Notes under the pieces: generated by a model
Seen by the model: only the letters and a program-made list of their open reading frames with translations
Databases searched by the model: none
What the model was told of the DNA's origin: nothing
Shown here: one piece after another, positions 21,511 to 30,135 of the stretch
Layout: each line of letters opens with the position of its first letter
How positions within the stretch are numbered: position 1 is the stretch's first letter
Translations under genes and position numbers: made by a program
Origin: Candidatus Woesearchaeota archaeon
GTDB lineage: Archaea > Nanobdellota > Nanobdellia > UBA10117 > GCA-020343615
Assembly: GCA_020343615.1 (NCBI GenBank)
Contig: CP070803.1
Coordinates: 530,606 to 567,939, forward strand
DNA: 37,334 nucleotides
Reading direction: 5' to 3'

Positions 21511-21529
21511 AAAAATAAAAAAGAAAAAA
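21511..21529 (-). terminator. Oligo-T terminator for the 22468-21536 gene
   Basis: Plus-strand AAAAATAAAAAAGAAAAAA past the minus-strand stop at 21536 gives three U-tracts in the transcript. Confidence 0.55.
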
Positions 21530-21535
21530 TTAAGT

Positions 21536-22468
21536 TTATTGTCCTATTGGTCTTCCTGACCAAATACTATTTCCTCTAACTCTTGACATTGCAGATTGTC
21601 CTGCGTCCCAGGTATGGGCAGTTGCTGCACCTAGCTTTTGGCACTCCTTTTTAGCGTCTTCTATGCATTTGTCTGTATCATCTCCACTTGCATCAAAACA
21701 TCCGTCAGGCATGTTCTGCTCGCATGCATCCCTTAGCTTGTGGATGTCTTTGGCATCATCCTCTGAAATCTGAACAGAGTACGAGATGATAGGACCTTCC
21801 CAAATGCAGTCTTTACGGTATATTTCAGTGCCGTTAATGTCTCTGCAATATACGCCTGTCCAATGATCTGCTCTACATTCACAGAAAACCGTTACCTTCG
21901 TCTCTCCAGAGCATGGTTCACCTTTATTATTGTTGCTTATTTCTTGGCATTCGGTCTCGCCAAGGAAATGGTGTGGAAGTCCGTGGTCGCCTTCATTTAT
22001 TAAAACAATATGTTCTTCTGCAGAGGCAACTATTAAACCGTCTTCTAATTCAATATCGAATGTAACATCAAAGAAACTCTCTGCTGGAAAATAAGGCAAT
22101 TCAAACTCAGGTCTAACAATTATTGGGCTTGTTCCAATAAGTTCAAGTGCTATTATCTCTGTGTGAATAACAGTTCCGTCTCTGCCCTTAAGCTCACCGC
22201 GTGTGACTAGGGTTGGTGGTTCTGGTTCCTGTTCTATGGTTTGGTCAACTATTATTGAAGGGATTGTCACTGAAACTGGCACAGGGACGGTAATGTTTCC
22301 TGATGAATCTGAATTCACAAGTAATTTTCTGTCATTGAGAGGCGTTATGCTGTATTCACCAAACCCGATAATCGCCGTTACTATAGAATCGCTAAATAAC
22401 AAAAGGGCTGAAATAATCACAGCTAGGACTGCTAGGATTATCCACAATGAAGAGAAAATCCTTTTCAT
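21536..22468 (-). CDS. Secreted or signal-anchored protein of unknown function
   Basis: 310 residues. An N-terminal hydrophobic helix (about 8-28) exports or anchors it. A Pro/Val-rich stretch (VPVPVSVTIPS) and a beta-sandwich-like region (about 85-155, with EIIALELIG and FDVTFDIELEDG) follow, then a Cys-rich C-terminal half with ten cysteines in short spacings (for example FCECRADHW and CIEDAKKEC). No family recognised. By eye it uses more G/C-ending codons than its neighbours (around 21890-22000), which may hint at separate origin. It may be a structural surface or pilin-like protein, but I found no class III signal motif. Confidence 0.65.
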   Translation of the reverse strand: MKRIFSSLWIILAVLAVIISALLLFSDSIVTAIIGFGEYSITPLNDRKLLVNSDSSGNITVPVPVSVTIPSIIVDQTIEQEPEPPTLVTRGELKGRDGTVIHTEIIALELIGTSPIIVRPEFELPYFPAESFFDVTFDIELEDGLIVASAEEHIVLINEGDHGLPHHFLGETECQEISNNNKGEPCSGETKVTVFCECRADHWTGVYCRDINGTEIYRKDCIWEGPIISYSVQISEDDAKDIHKLRDACEQNMPDGCFDASGDDTDKCIEDAKKECQKLGAATAHTWDAGQSAMSRVRGNSIWSGRPIGQ

Positions 22469-22526
22469 TGTTACCCCATGAAATATTTAATTATAATACT
22501 TTTAAGTCTTTAGAAGATTTTTTATA

Positions 22527-22548
22527 GAATATTTTTCATCATAGGAGG
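22527..22548 (-). terminator. 3'-end element, copy 3
   Basis: GAATATTTTTCATCATAGGA plus GG, 21 bp past the minus-strand stop at 22569, separated from it by an A-rich tract at 22550-22567. Confidence 0.4.
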
Positions 22549-22549
22549 T

Positions 22550-22567
22550 AAAAAAAGAAAAAAGAAA
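22550..22567 (-). terminator. Oligo-T terminator for the beta-propeller gene
   Basis: Plus-strand AAAAAAAGAAAAAAGAAA at the minus-strand stop, the same layout as at 36210 and 10749. Confidence 0.55.
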
Positions 22568-22568
22568 T

Positions 22569-23870
22569 TTATTTTTCTAAAACCCATACACAATCTTGAC
22601 CTTCGAATGCTGTACTACCAAACTCTTCTAATAAGTTACCAGTTATTGTAAATGGTAGTGTTTCACCCATGTAGTCATCTAATCCTAATATGTCAATTGC
22701 CTCTTGCTTATCGAATTTCAATGTTAAGTCTAGGTATCCGTCGCCATTTAGGTCATGACAATCACAAAGTTCTCCTTCGAAAGGTGTGCCTACATCTTCA
22801 TAAGCCCAACGAAGTGGTGAAACTCCATTATCTTCTAGAGTTAATTGTACGGTTGCTGGGTCAATGGTTGTTACATCAAAGTCTTCAGTGCCTAAGATTG
22901 CAACAGGTATAACTCCCTTACCTTTTGGATTTATTGGGTTTGGACATGAACTTGGTTTAATGTCAACGTAAACTTCAAGTCCTGGTTCTTCGCCTCCAAA
23001 ACCACAGGTTTCTGGTTCAATCTCGTAAGCTGTAATTACGTCTGGATAGAATCCTCCTTGAGTTGTAGTTCTAACCCACATAACTTCTATTGGTGCAAAA
23101 GTATATGGATCACATTCCATGTCTTCTTGTCTGTCATCTCCACTAGTAAACTGATCAAGTAGAGTAAAAGTTGCTACATCTGCTCTAAAAACATCTCCGC
23201 CGCCATTATTAGCTAAGTATAGGTTTGAACCGCCAATTGCCACACCACTTGTAGTGCTAAGTGATGGATCAATTGTTGTTGCATCGTATCCTGTTACAAA
23301 TGTTCCGTCTGGTCTAAATACACCGAGATCATTGTCTACATCGTCACTGAACCATATTTCATCATCAGCTTCTCCTGGACCATTTGCATTAAATGCTAAT
23401 CCGTCTGTAAAGCAATACCCGAGGAAACTTGTATTTGTTGCTGGATTTATTAATGTAAATGGAACGTGGAACATCAAAGTCGTAGAGTTATCATCAAAAT
23501 CCCAGAAGTAAATAGGCATTCCGGTTTGATCACAATCTTGTACTCCGAACCAAATACCATTTCTTGTTGCATCGTATGCCATTGCATTTGGATGGGAATC
23601 TCCAATTAATCCACTAGTGTTTTTTGTTCCTCTAAGTGATGCATTAAGAGGATCAATCTCATATATCATTGAGTCATCACATATATCGTAGTATAAGGAA
23701 TTTCCATCGAATGCAACACCTATACTACACCAATTGGGTGCGCTTGGAACGGGGAGTGGATCATCTGCATCTCCCAAAACTTTCACAACGTCTCCTACTG
23801 CTGCGTTCGCTGTTGTCATACAAAGTATTAGCGCAAGAGCTAATACACTAAAAGGTATATATTTTTTCAC
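22569..23870 (-). CDS. Secreted beta-propeller-like protein with Ca-binding C-terminal domain
   Basis: 433 residues. Signal peptide (about 1-24, ending ANA); a central NHL/YVTN-type beta-propeller (about 45-280: repeated 'AYDATRNGIWFG', 'GLAFNANG...DEIWFSDD', 'GVAIGGSNLYLAN' units); then a C-terminal domain of about 130 residues beginning VYVDIKPSSCPNPINPK and containing PVAILGTEDFDVTTIDPATV, with a DLNGDGYLDL calcium loop. That C-terminal module is common at the end of secreted proteins of methanogens and environmental bacteria. GTG 23870 was taken as start because AAGGTGAG lies 4 nt upstream; an in-frame TTG at 23891 is unlikely. It probably acts outside the cell, binding or degrading an unknown ligand. 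Confidence 0.85.
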   Translation of the reverse strand: MKKYIPFSVLALALILCMTTANAAVGDVVKVLGDADDPLPVPSAPNWCSIGVAFDGNSLYYDICDDSMIYEIDPLNASLRGTKNTSGLIGDSHPNAMAYDATRNGIWFGVQDCDQTGMPIYFWDFDDNSTTLMFHVPFTLINPATNTSFLGYCFTDGLAFNANGPGEADDEIWFSDDVDNDLGVFRPDGTFVTGYDATTIDPSLSTTSGVAIGGSNLYLANNGGGDVFRADVATFTLLDQFTSGDDRQEDMECDPYTFAPIEVMWVRTTTQGGFYPDVITAYEIEPETCGFGGEEPGLEVYVDIKPSSCPNPINPKGKGVIPVAILGTEDFDVTTIDPATVQLTLEDNGVSPLRWAYEDVGTPFEGELCDCHDLNGDGYLDLTLKFDKQEAIDILGLDDYMGETLPFTITGNLLEEFGSTAFEGQDCVWVLEK

Positions 23871-23885
23871 TTTTCTCACCTTGCC

Positions 23886-23899
23886 ATGCAATATTGCAT
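23886..23899. promoter_or_regulatory. 14-bp perfect palindrome in the leader of the beta-propeller gene
   Basis: ATGCAATATTGCAT is its own reverse complement and lies just upstream of the SD and start codon of the 23870 gene. It could be an operator or an RNA hairpin that hides the SD. Confidence 0.5.
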
Positions 23900-23968
23900 T
23901 GCAATAGATGAATTACAAAAAGTGCTTGTATATAAATCTTTTGTTTTATTGAAGCTTTGAGTTGTAAA

Positions 23969-23982
23969 TAGAAACATTTTTA
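23969..23982 (+). promoter_or_regulatory. Promoter of the 24007 gene
   Basis: TAGAAACATTTTTAG with G at 23971, exactly 36 nt before the ATG. Confidence 0.65.
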
Positions 23983-24006
23983 GATTAAAACTGTTGAGTA
24001 ATCTGT

Positions 24007-24375
24007 ATGGCTATGCCTTGGATAATATTAATGGTTTTGATTCTAATAATTATAGTTACTCTAGCAATCGCATTCTTGTATAAAATTAAGGGTATAAAAC
24101 ATGAACCTGATTACTATGCTTTCTTTACAATAGGTATAATTTGGTTATTTTTTGGAATAATTATGCTCATCCAAAATCCATCCTTTTCCTTCTTTTTCAT
24201 TATAGGTCTAGTATTCACAATAGTAGGTCTAGCTAATAAAAATAAATGGAAAAAGCCAAAGAAGTGGAAAGACTTAAGTGAAGAAGAAAGAAAAGTTAAG
24301 ATGATAGCTATTATTGGTGGTCTTATGGCCTTAGTAATAGGAGTTGTTGTATTTTTGTTAGTATCTTTTTATTAA
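24007..24375 (+). CDS. Four-helix membrane protein
   Basis: 122 residues: helices at about 4-24, 36-54, 60-77 and 98-120, with a basic cytoplasmic loop between the third and fourth (KNKWKKPKKWKDLSEEERKVK). No family recognised. Leaderless start (36 nt). The next gene's promoter begins immediately after the TAA, so the two genes are transcribed separately although they are in tandem. Confidence 0.7.
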   Translation: MAMPWIILMVLILIIIVTLAIAFLYKIKGIKHEPDYYAFFTIGIIWLFFGIIMLIQNPSFSFFFIIGLVFTIVGLANKNKWKKPKKWKDLSEEERKVKMIAIIGGLMALVIGVVVFLLVSFY

Positions 24376-24391
24376 TAGAAACCTTTTTACA
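24376..24391 (+). promoter_or_regulatory. Promoter of the 24415 gene
   Basis: TAGAAACCTTTTTACA directly after the TAA of the previous gene; G at 24378, 37 nt before the ATG. Confidence 0.65.
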
Positions 24392-24414
24392 TTTCTAACT
24401 ATTATTGAATATTT

Positions 24415-24891
24415 ATGAATTTAAAAGATAAGAGATTGTGGATTGTAATCTTAATAGTAATCTCGATATTTATTGTTGTTTTGTTTTTTCCAAAGTACCC
24501 TGAAAATCAATGTTATCAAAAGGGAGATTCTTGTTGTATTAATGATAATTGCAATACTGCTAAAGTTTTCTGTGACTTTAATAGCACTCCAAAGTTTTTA
24601 GGTTGTGATCCTAAAGATTGTACTCCCATTGTGCCATGTGAGCCTATTTGTAAAGAAGATTCAGATTGTGTACTTACATATATAAAAGTAGCATTTCCTT
24701 GTAACCTTTGCGATCTTTCTGATCCTAATTATCAATGTGTTTCTTTAGAATATAGCGACTATATATGGAATAAAACGATGGAAAAATATGGACCAATTGC
24801 ATGTGAGCCTTGTGCTCCACCTACTAAAGCATTTTACTGCATTTGTAAGGACGGTTTTTGTGTTAAAACTTCAAGAAGCCTTATTGGTTGA
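24415..24891 (+). CDS. Signal-anchored Cys-rich extracellular protein
   Basis: 158 residues. One N-terminal hydrophobic helix (about 8-25), then a mature part with about 19 cysteines in close spacing (for example CCINDNC, CKEDSDC and CNLCDL, CEPCAPP, YCICKDGFC), probably a disulfide-rich surface protein. The N-terminal NLKDKRLWIVILI resembles the start of the STT3-like lipoprotein (DWKDKRIWVGVLI), in DNA as well. It shares the xDSDC module with other surface proteins here. No enzymatic motif. Confidence 0.75.
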   Translation: MNLKDKRLWIVILIVISIFIVVLFFPKYPENQCYQKGDSCCINDNCNTAKVFCDFNSTPKFLGCDPKDCTPIVPCEPICKEDSDCVLTYIKVAFPCNLCDLSDPNYQCVSLEYSDYIWNKTMEKYGPIACEPCAPPTKAFYCICKDGFCVKTSRSLIG

Positions 24892-24896
24892 CTAAA

Positions 24897-24912
24897 TAGA
24901 AACCTTTTTACA
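24897..24912 (+). repeat. Orphan promoter-like motif between convergent genes
   Basis: TAGAAACCTTTTTACA between the stop codons of the 24891 (+) and 24916 (-) genes. No start codon lies at +36. Confidence 0.5.
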
Positions 24913-24915
24913 TTT

Positions 24916-26253
24916 CTAAGCTCTCTCTAAAAGATTATCTAATTTACTGATCCAATAAGGTAATGCTACTGGAGCAGCTGGATATTCTTCATAAAGTTCA
25001 GTAATTTCTTTTACGAGTCTATTAGCTTTAAGGAGCTTTTTAGCAGCAAATATTCCATCCTTGCGAAATTTTGCTCTCACTCCTCTACGAATCTTATCAA
25101 AAGTGGGAATTTTTAGTTCTTGGCCCATACTTATCTTTTCTATGTCTTCGTCTTTTATTATACCGCCGCACATGGCAGCATCTATCTCATGATTATTACT
25201 TTTCCTTATTTGCTTCATCAGCATTAATTGTTTTACTTGTTTGTATCCATAGGCATCAAGATAGCCGCTATTGTATGTAAACAAGTTGTCTAGTTCTCCG
25301 GTTTCATGGGTCAAAATCATTGCTTCAGCAGCTGCTTTGCCTGCTTTCATGGAAGAACCTATTCCTCCATCGTGTATGGGACTTACAGTATTGCCTGCAT
25401 CTCCAGCTAGAAGAATACCATTTGGTTTAAGGTGCTTGTCTAATCCTACCAAGGTTTCCTGGGGATGGCTTATGGGTACTTCTCCTCCTCCAGATTCCAA
25501 TACTTCTGAACCTGAGAAGATATCCGGCAGTAATTCTTTGTAATTTTCAAGCCTTTGTTTAATCATTGGATTTTCCTGTTTTGCCATGCCAATTCCCACA
25601 TTTGCGACAACTGAATCATCTGTTTCATACATAGGAAAAGTCCAGCAATAGCCTACTGGTGCAATTTCCTGATTAAGATGAATCATTAGGTATTTTGTAT
25701 CCATGTCTTTTGGCTTAAGCTTGAGAATCTGTCGAAAAGCAATTACTGTTTCCTTGTTTTTATCAGTTTGAAATGAAGATAGTTCTTTAATATTCCTAGA
25801 AAAATTAGACATTCCTGAAGCAACCAGAGTCATGTCTGCTTTAATTTTTTTACCTCCTACCACAATGCCTGAGGAGAGCGATATTTCAGCTTTGTGATTG
25901 TCCAGGAATTCTGCTCCCTGATTCCTCGCACGATTAAGTAAATAAGAACCGAATTCCTTTCGATCTAGCATGTAGCCATGAGTCCCTTCTAATTCTAGAT
26001 TTAAAGATGCCTTAAGGTTGGGTGAGTAAAGCCTGATTCCCTTGACTCTCTGATAGTACGTGTAATCTGGTAGGTCAGGTATTCCTATCGTCTCTAGGTG
26101 TTGTCCTCCTAGGGCATTCCCACAGACCTTTTTTCCTATTTCTTCTTTAGGCTTGGCGTCCACTAATAGAGTTTCCAAACCACTGCCTGCTAGATTGCTA
26201 GCGGCAATAGTGCCTGCCGGGCCTGCTCCTATGACTAAAACATCGTATTTCAT
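24916..26253 (-). CDS. Geranylgeranyl reductase family FAD enzyme
   Basis: 445 residues. N-terminal FAD-binding GAGPAG (residues 9-14) with the acidic end of strand 2 (LLVDAK), the conserved KVCGNAL (42-48), the GYCWTFP motif (201-207) that in this family positions the isoprenoid, and the second FAD motif LLAGDAGNTVSPIHDGGIG (281-299). These are hallmarks of the geranylgeranyl reductase group, which saturates the isoprenoid chains of archaeal membrane lipids using a reduced ferredoxin-type donor. Length is normal. Monocistronic, convergent with the 24891 gene and divergent from the VIT-like gene. Other family members act on other polyprenoids, so the exact substrate is not certain. Confidence 0.93.
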   Translation of the reverse strand: MKYDVLVIGAGPAGTIAASNLAGSGLETLLVDAKPKEEIGKKVCGNALGGQHLETIGIPDLPDYTYYQRVKGIRLYSPNLKASLNLELEGTHGYMLDRKEFGSYLLNRARNQGAEFLDNHKAEISLSSGIVVGGKKIKADMTLVASGMSNFSRNIKELSSFQTDKNKETVIAFRQILKLKPKDMDTKYLMIHLNQEIAPVGYCWTFPMYETDDSVVANVGIGMAKQENPMIKQRLENYKELLPDIFSGSEVLESGGGEVPISHPQETLVGLDKHLKPNGILLAGDAGNTVSPIHDGGIGSSMKAGKAAAEAMILTHETGELDNLFTYNSGYLDAYGYKQVKQLMLMKQIRKSNNHEIDAAMCGGIIKDEDIEKISMGQELKIPTFDKIRRGVRAKFRKDGIFAAKKLLKANRLVKEITELYEEYPAAPVALPYWISKLDNLLERA

Positions 26254-26301
26254 TGTTGCTTCTTGATAAGTAGGTAAAAACTTATATGTTTATCGGATTA
26301 A

Positions 26302-26316
26302 TAGAAACCTTTTTAC
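26302..26316 (+). promoter_or_regulatory. Promoter of the VIT/CCC1-like gene
   Basis: TAGAAACCTTTTTAC with G at 26304, exactly 36 nt before ATG 26340. Confidence 0.65.
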
Positions 26317-26339
26317 CTTATTAATTATTGTTTTAACAT

Positions 26340-26816
26340 ATGAGAGAATCCGTTAGAACAGGCTTTTGCTTCGGTACAACATCAGGTATAATTACAACTC
26401 TTGGGCTAATGGTTGGTTTGCATGCTGGAACTAAGTCACAGCTTGCAGTTGTAGGTGGTGTTTTAATTATAGCTATAGCAGATGCTTTTTCTGATGCTTT
26501 AGGTATACATGTTTCAGAAGAATCTGAGAACAGACATACAACAAAAGAGCTATGGGAATCTACATTTTGCACCTTTGGTTCTAAATTTATATTCGCATTA
26601 ACATTTATCATCCCTCTGCTCTTATTTGAATTATATACTGCAATTATTGTAAGTGTTATATGGGGTTTGTTTTTATTAGGAGTACTCAGTTTTTATATAG
26701 GAGTTAAAGAAAAGACAAAGACTTGGAAGGTTGTTGCTGAGCATTTGGTTATTGCTATTATAGTCATAATAATAACTCACTATGTTGGTGATTGGATAAG
26801 GTTAACATTCATTTAA
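26340..26816 (+). CDS. VIT1/CCC1-family-like membrane protein
   Basis: 158 residues with five membrane helices. The N-terminal half has the VIT/CCC1 signature: GTTSGIITTLGLMVGLHAGT, in pieces GTTSGIITTLGLMVGL and ADAFSDALGIHVSEESE, where an acidic, His-containing segment leads into a cytoplasmic helix (HTTKELWESTF). VIT1/CCC1 proteins move Fe2+ or Mn2+ across membranes. This version is shorter than plant and yeast members (around 250-320) and lacks the long metal-binding helix insert. Leaderless (36 nt). Its TAA overlaps the stop of the convergent methyltransferase gene. Confidence 0.82.
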   Translation: MRESVRTGFCFGTTSGIITTLGLMVGLHAGTKSQLAVVGGVLIIAIADAFSDALGIHVSEESENRHTTKELWESTFCTFGSKFIFALTFIIPLLLFELYTAIIVSVIWGLFLLGVLSFYIGVKEKTKTWKVVAEHLVIAIIVIIITHYVGDWIRLTFI

Positions 26817-27565
26817 ATAGAAACCTTTTTACAAATTATTAGAGATCTTGAAGCATTAGTTTTTATTCTGTCTCCTACATTATGCTCTCTCTCGAGTTTT
26901 TCTAAGAGCAGATAATCTTTCTTAATATCTATACCGTCGACTATGGGTGTATTTTTTAATAGAAATACTAGATCTCCAGGAATATAATATTCTATGATAT
27001 TAAATTTATCTTCTCTGATAATTCTGAATCCTGCCTCTTTTAGTTCTTTGACATACTTGTTCATCAAAGTGCCTGGTTCTTCACCATAAGATTGACCTCT
27101 TTCAAAAACCTTCTTGATATTTATTTTATCGTTTTCAGCAACTTGTTGAGTAATAAAGATTCCTTTTGGTTTTAAAACCCTAAAAACTTCTTTTGCATAA
27201 AAAGGAGCGTGTCTACAAATAACAATATCAAAATATTCATCTTTAAATGGGATTTTTTTGGAATCTGCTACTGAGAATTCAACATTTGATACCTTGGATT
27301 CTTTCAGATTCTTATTTGCCGTTTTTATCATTTTAGGGGAGACGTCTATGCCATAGGCTTTTCTAAAGTAATTTGCTACTTCTAGCAATAATTCACCGCC
27401 TCCTGTGCCAATATCTAAAAGAAAACTATCTCTATTTCCATAAGTTTTAACTAGTTCTATGTAGTTCCACTTTCTACCTTCAGTCTTGAGCCTCTTCCGA
27501 ATATCGCTGAAATCCCAGCCTATTACAGAACTAGCTTTATCGTATAACTCCTTATAATCTTCCAT
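26813..27565 (-). CDS. Class I SAM-dependent methyltransferase
   Basis: 250 residues. Motif I is LLDIGTGGGELLLEV (about 46-60), followed by AYGIDVSPKMI (motif II), EFSVADSKKIPF (motif III) and YFDIVICRHAPFY (motif IV, with HAPFY in place of the usual HxF/D). Motif order is that of small-molecule or tRNA-like class I methyltransferases; the substrate cannot be told. Start ATG 27565 was chosen because the N-terminus MEDYKELYDKAS matches such proteins and it lies one base after the stop of the upstream gene; a reading from 27601 would start inside that gene. It probably shares an mRNA with it. Confidence 0.85.
   Translation of the reverse strand: MEDYKELYDKASSVIGWDFSDIRKRLKTEGRKWNYIELVKTYGNRDSFLLDIGTGGGELLLEVANYFRKAYGIDVSPKMIKTANKNLKESKVSNVEFSVADSKKIPFKDEYFDIVICRHAPFYAKEVFRVLKPKGIFITQQVAENDKINIKKVFERGQSYGEEPGTLMNKYVKELKEAGFRIIREDKFNIIEYYIPGDLVFLLKNTPIVDGIDIKKDYLLLEKLEREHNVGDRIKTNASRSLIICKKVSI
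26818..26832 (+). repeat. Orphan promoter-like motif at convergent stops
   Basis: TAGAAACCTTTTTAC lies two bases past the VIT-like TAA and inside the last codons of the minus-strand methyltransferase. No start codon at +36. Confidence 0.5.
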
Positions 27566-27566
27566 A

Positions 27567-28067
27567 TTATAAATTCCAATCCCATTGGGATCTACTATCA
27601 ATAATTATTCCAGCATGATAAAATAATTCATATATCTTTTTGCCTTTGAAATGTATCTCTTCTGTTCCCTTTGCAAATTCCAGATCCCCTTTAATTTTAT
27701 TTATGTATTTGAATCCTTTTTCACTAAATCCATCCAATCCTCTGAATAATACCTTGCCGTGACCTGCAGCTAATGCCTTACTTAGAAAATCATACATAGT
27801 TTTTATATTGAATTTTTTATCAATAATATAGCCAAAATAATTTGCGACAAATACTGGTATCTCTTTATAGAATATTACATTTTCTCCTGCAAAATTCTCT
27901 CCGCCGGTATAACGATCAATAGCTCTGTAATCTCCGATTGAATATTCAATTTTCTTAAATCTTGGTAGGAAAGGGTCTTTAGTTTTTGTTTTAGATGCCT
28001 CGTAGACGTATTGCTGGTATTTGCCAGAAGTTTTGAACTTTTCGAGGTCTTTTAAGTTGATTTTCAT
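27567..28067 (-). CDS. DUF5680-like protein
   Basis: 166 residues, no membrane helix or signal. The pattern YVYEASKTKTK, DYRAIDRYTGGENFAGENVIFYKEIPVFVANYFG (in pieces DRYTGGENFAGEN and PVFVANYFG), a middle VLFRGLDGFSEKGFKY and the C-terminal GTEEIHFKGKKIYELFYHAGII resembles DUF5680, a small domain of unknown function often found beside methyltransferases or regulators. The methyltransferase gene begins 1 bp after its stop, so the two are one operon. Confidence 0.65.
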   Translation of the reverse strand: MKINLKDLEKFKTSGKYQQYVYEASKTKTKDPFLPRFKKIEYSIGDYRAIDRYTGGENFAGENVIFYKEIPVFVANYFGYIIDKKFNIKTMYDFLSKALAAGHGKVLFRGLDGFSEKGFKYINKIKGDLEFAKGTEEIHFKGKKIYELFYHAGIIIDSRSQWDWNL

Positions 28068-28105
28068 TTCAGTTTAATTGTGGATAATAGCTTATTAAAA
28101 TGTTA

Positions 28106-29203
28106 CTAATTAAGCATAATACCTGAAAAATCATCATCAATCGTACATCCTGCACAACCTATACAACCCGGAGAATTTCTTCTGTTTAAACCATACTTAC
28201 GTAGCAACTGAGATACCTTCTTACCTATAATCAGTAATTCTTTAGGGTTAGGGGGCAGTTTATCCTCATACTCGCTGCCATCAAAGGGTCTGAATGTGAG
28301 AATAGAAGGGATAACTCCTCTCTTTGTTATTTCTTTTGCTCCTTTGAGCGTTGATTCTAATGGCTCCAAGCCAGCTATCAAAACAGTGCATACATTGCTT
28401 TTACCTACTTTACTTAGAGCATATTCCCAAGTGTCAAAATATCTCTGTCTACTAATCTCTGACTTACCCGGACAGATTTTTTTTCTAAGAGACTCATCCC
28501 ATAATTCTATATCGAAGCCAAAAGAGTTGCTTCCGCTCTTAACCAGTAGGTCTATATACTCATTGGTATCTGGTGGAGAAAGTTCTGAGAAAATAGGTAT
28601 TTTTGATAGTTTTCGTATCGCTTTAACATATTTAGACAGGTGACCTGCTGATTTATCTGGTGTAAGTGTAGTACCTCCGCTAAGGCTCACTGAAGATGAT
28701 GGGTTTTCTCTAAATGCTGCTGCTGCTGTTTCAGCAACGTCTTGTGGGTTTCTCTCGACTATCTTACTAGAAGAAATTGAGCAAAATTTACATTGTCGTC
28801 CAATAGCAGAGTAGCCACATGGCATATAATAAGGACTATGCAGTGTGTTAATTCCTTCTAACAGAAATAATTTATACATTGGGATTCCATTGCTTGTTTT
28901 TTTAGAATACCATTTAGGCGGCTTGACAATTTCTATCTCACAAGCTTTATTATCGTTTTTGTATAAAAACCATTTCTTTCCTTCTTGTTTTAGTTCATAC
29001 GGAGAACTTCGTGTGTACTTGTGTCCGAGTATCGCCATCACGTAAGAATTGTAACCTAAATCTATATGTAAGCCAACATTACCTGTTTTTCTATGATCAA
29101 ATGGATTCTGGATTCTGAAGGCTTTATAAGCTACCTCGGTAGGTTTAATACTCCAGCATAAAAGCTCTGCTTTTATTTTGATTATTTCTTCAGGGCAATT
29201 CAT
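28106..29203 (-). CDS. Radical SAM protein with atypical CX8CX2C motif
   Basis: 365 residues. The cluster-binding cysteines are C129, C138 and C141 (CGYSAIGRQCKFC), a CX8CX2C arrangement in place of the usual CX3CX2C. The TIM-barrel continues with SLSGGTTL (the GGE-like motif), ELSPPD and FGFDIELWDE. A C-terminal CIGCAGC (C347, C350, C353) could bind an auxiliary cluster. The product and substrate are unknown; this atypical spacing occurs in a few minor radical SAM families. It is the third gene of a unit joined by ATGA overlaps to a D-2-hydroxyacid dehydrogenase and an FMN reductase, so it probably acts in the same pathway. Confidence 0.85.
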   Translation of the reverse strand: MNCPEEIIKIKAELLCWSIKPTEVAYKAFRIQNPFDHRKTGNVGLHIDLGYNSYVMAILGHKYTRSSPYELKQEGKKWFLYKNDNKACEIEIVKPPKWYSKKTSNGIPMYKLFLLEGINTLHSPYYMPCGYSAIGRQCKFCSISSSKIVERNPQDVAETAAAAFRENPSSSVSLSGGTTLTPDKSAGHLSKYVKAIRKLSKIPIFSELSPPDTNEYIDLLVKSGSNSFGFDIELWDESLRKKICPGKSEISRQRYFDTWEYALSKVGKSNVCTVLIAGLEPLESTLKGAKEITKRGVIPSILTFRPFDGSEYEDKLPPNPKELLIIGKKVSQLLRKYGLNRRNSPGCIGCAGCTIDDDFSGIMLN

Positions 29204-30135
29204 GTGGGCACCTTGTTCTGAACATTACCTTTTAGATAACTGTCGGCATTATCTATAACAATTTGAGTCAAGTTTTTTATGGAGCTCTTAGTATAAAATC
29301 CGATATGAGGTGTTAAAACAGTCCTGTCTTTCATTTTTATGAAAACTTTCTTTGCTTTTTCATCTTGAATGTCATCTATAACTGCTTTAATCTTACCCTT
29401 TTCAACAAATTTAGCTAAAGCAGTTTCATCAACGACTCTACCATGAACAAAATTAATGAATATAGAATCGTCTTTCATTAACTGAAACTCTTTCTCTCCA
29501 AGTAATTTCTCTGTTTGAGAGTTCAAGCTCGTATTTATACTTACAACATCAGATTTTTTTAATAAGTCTCTTAATTCGCAGAATTCATAAGATACATCTT
29601 TTTTAGTTCTACTGCTATAAATTATATTCATGCCAAAAGCAGATGCAAGTTCAGCAACTCTCCGCCCTATTTCACCAAGTCCTATTATACCGATAGTCTT
29701 ACCCTTCAGATTTTCACCATAGAGATCTTCTTTTTTACCTTCCCCACTTCTAGTAAATTTATCTGCTTTTAAGGTATTCCTTGACAAAGCAATTAAGTTA
29801 CCTATAATCAATTCCGCTACTGATTCTGTAGCATAGTGTGGAACATTAGTAACAGTAATCCCCTTATCAATAGCAGTCTTAACATCAATCCAACCATAAC
29901 CTGTTGCATATACTCCCATATATTTTACATTAGACCATTCTTTAATTATAGAACCGTCTAAATCGGTCCAAGAAGTAATAACTGCATCAGCATCTCCTAC
30001 CCTTTTGATTATTTCTTCTCTTGTTTTTGCAGTATCATCATATATTATTACTTCGTCTGCTAATTCTTTTAATTGATCTTTTTGATTTCCAAAGAAGTCT
30101 ACTTTATCCAAGATTACTAATTTCTTGAATTTCAT
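29200..30135 (-). CDS. D-isomer-specific 2-hydroxyacid dehydrogenase family protein
   Basis: 311 residues. Substrate domain (about 1-95) with the family's AVITSW segment; NAD-binding domain with GKTIGIIGLGEIGRRV (about 142-157); catalytic region with VHGRVVDETAL (the Arg) and the final LTPHIGF (His). Acts on a D-2-hydroxy or 2-keto acid with NAD(P)H. The start is ATG 30135, which overlaps the upstream stop as ATGA; a longer reading to 30240 lies inside the FMN reductase gene. It is the middle gene of the three-gene redox unit, whose substrate is not known. Confidence 0.9.
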   Translation of the reverse strand: MKFKKLVILDKVDFFGNQKDQLKELADEVIIYDDTAKTREEIIKRVGDADAVITSWTDLDGSIIKEWSNVKYMGVYATGYGWIDVKTAIDKGITVTNVPHYATESVAELIIGNLIALSRNTLKADKFTRSGEGKKEDLYGENLKGKTIGIIGLGEIGRRVAELASAFGMNIIYSSRTKKDVSYEFCELRDLLKKSDVVSINTSLNSQTEKLLGEKEFQLMKDDSIFINFVHGRVVDETALAKFVEKGKIKAVIDDIQDEKAKKVFIKMKDRTVLTPHIGFYTKSSIKNLTQIVIDNADSYLKGNVQNKVPT

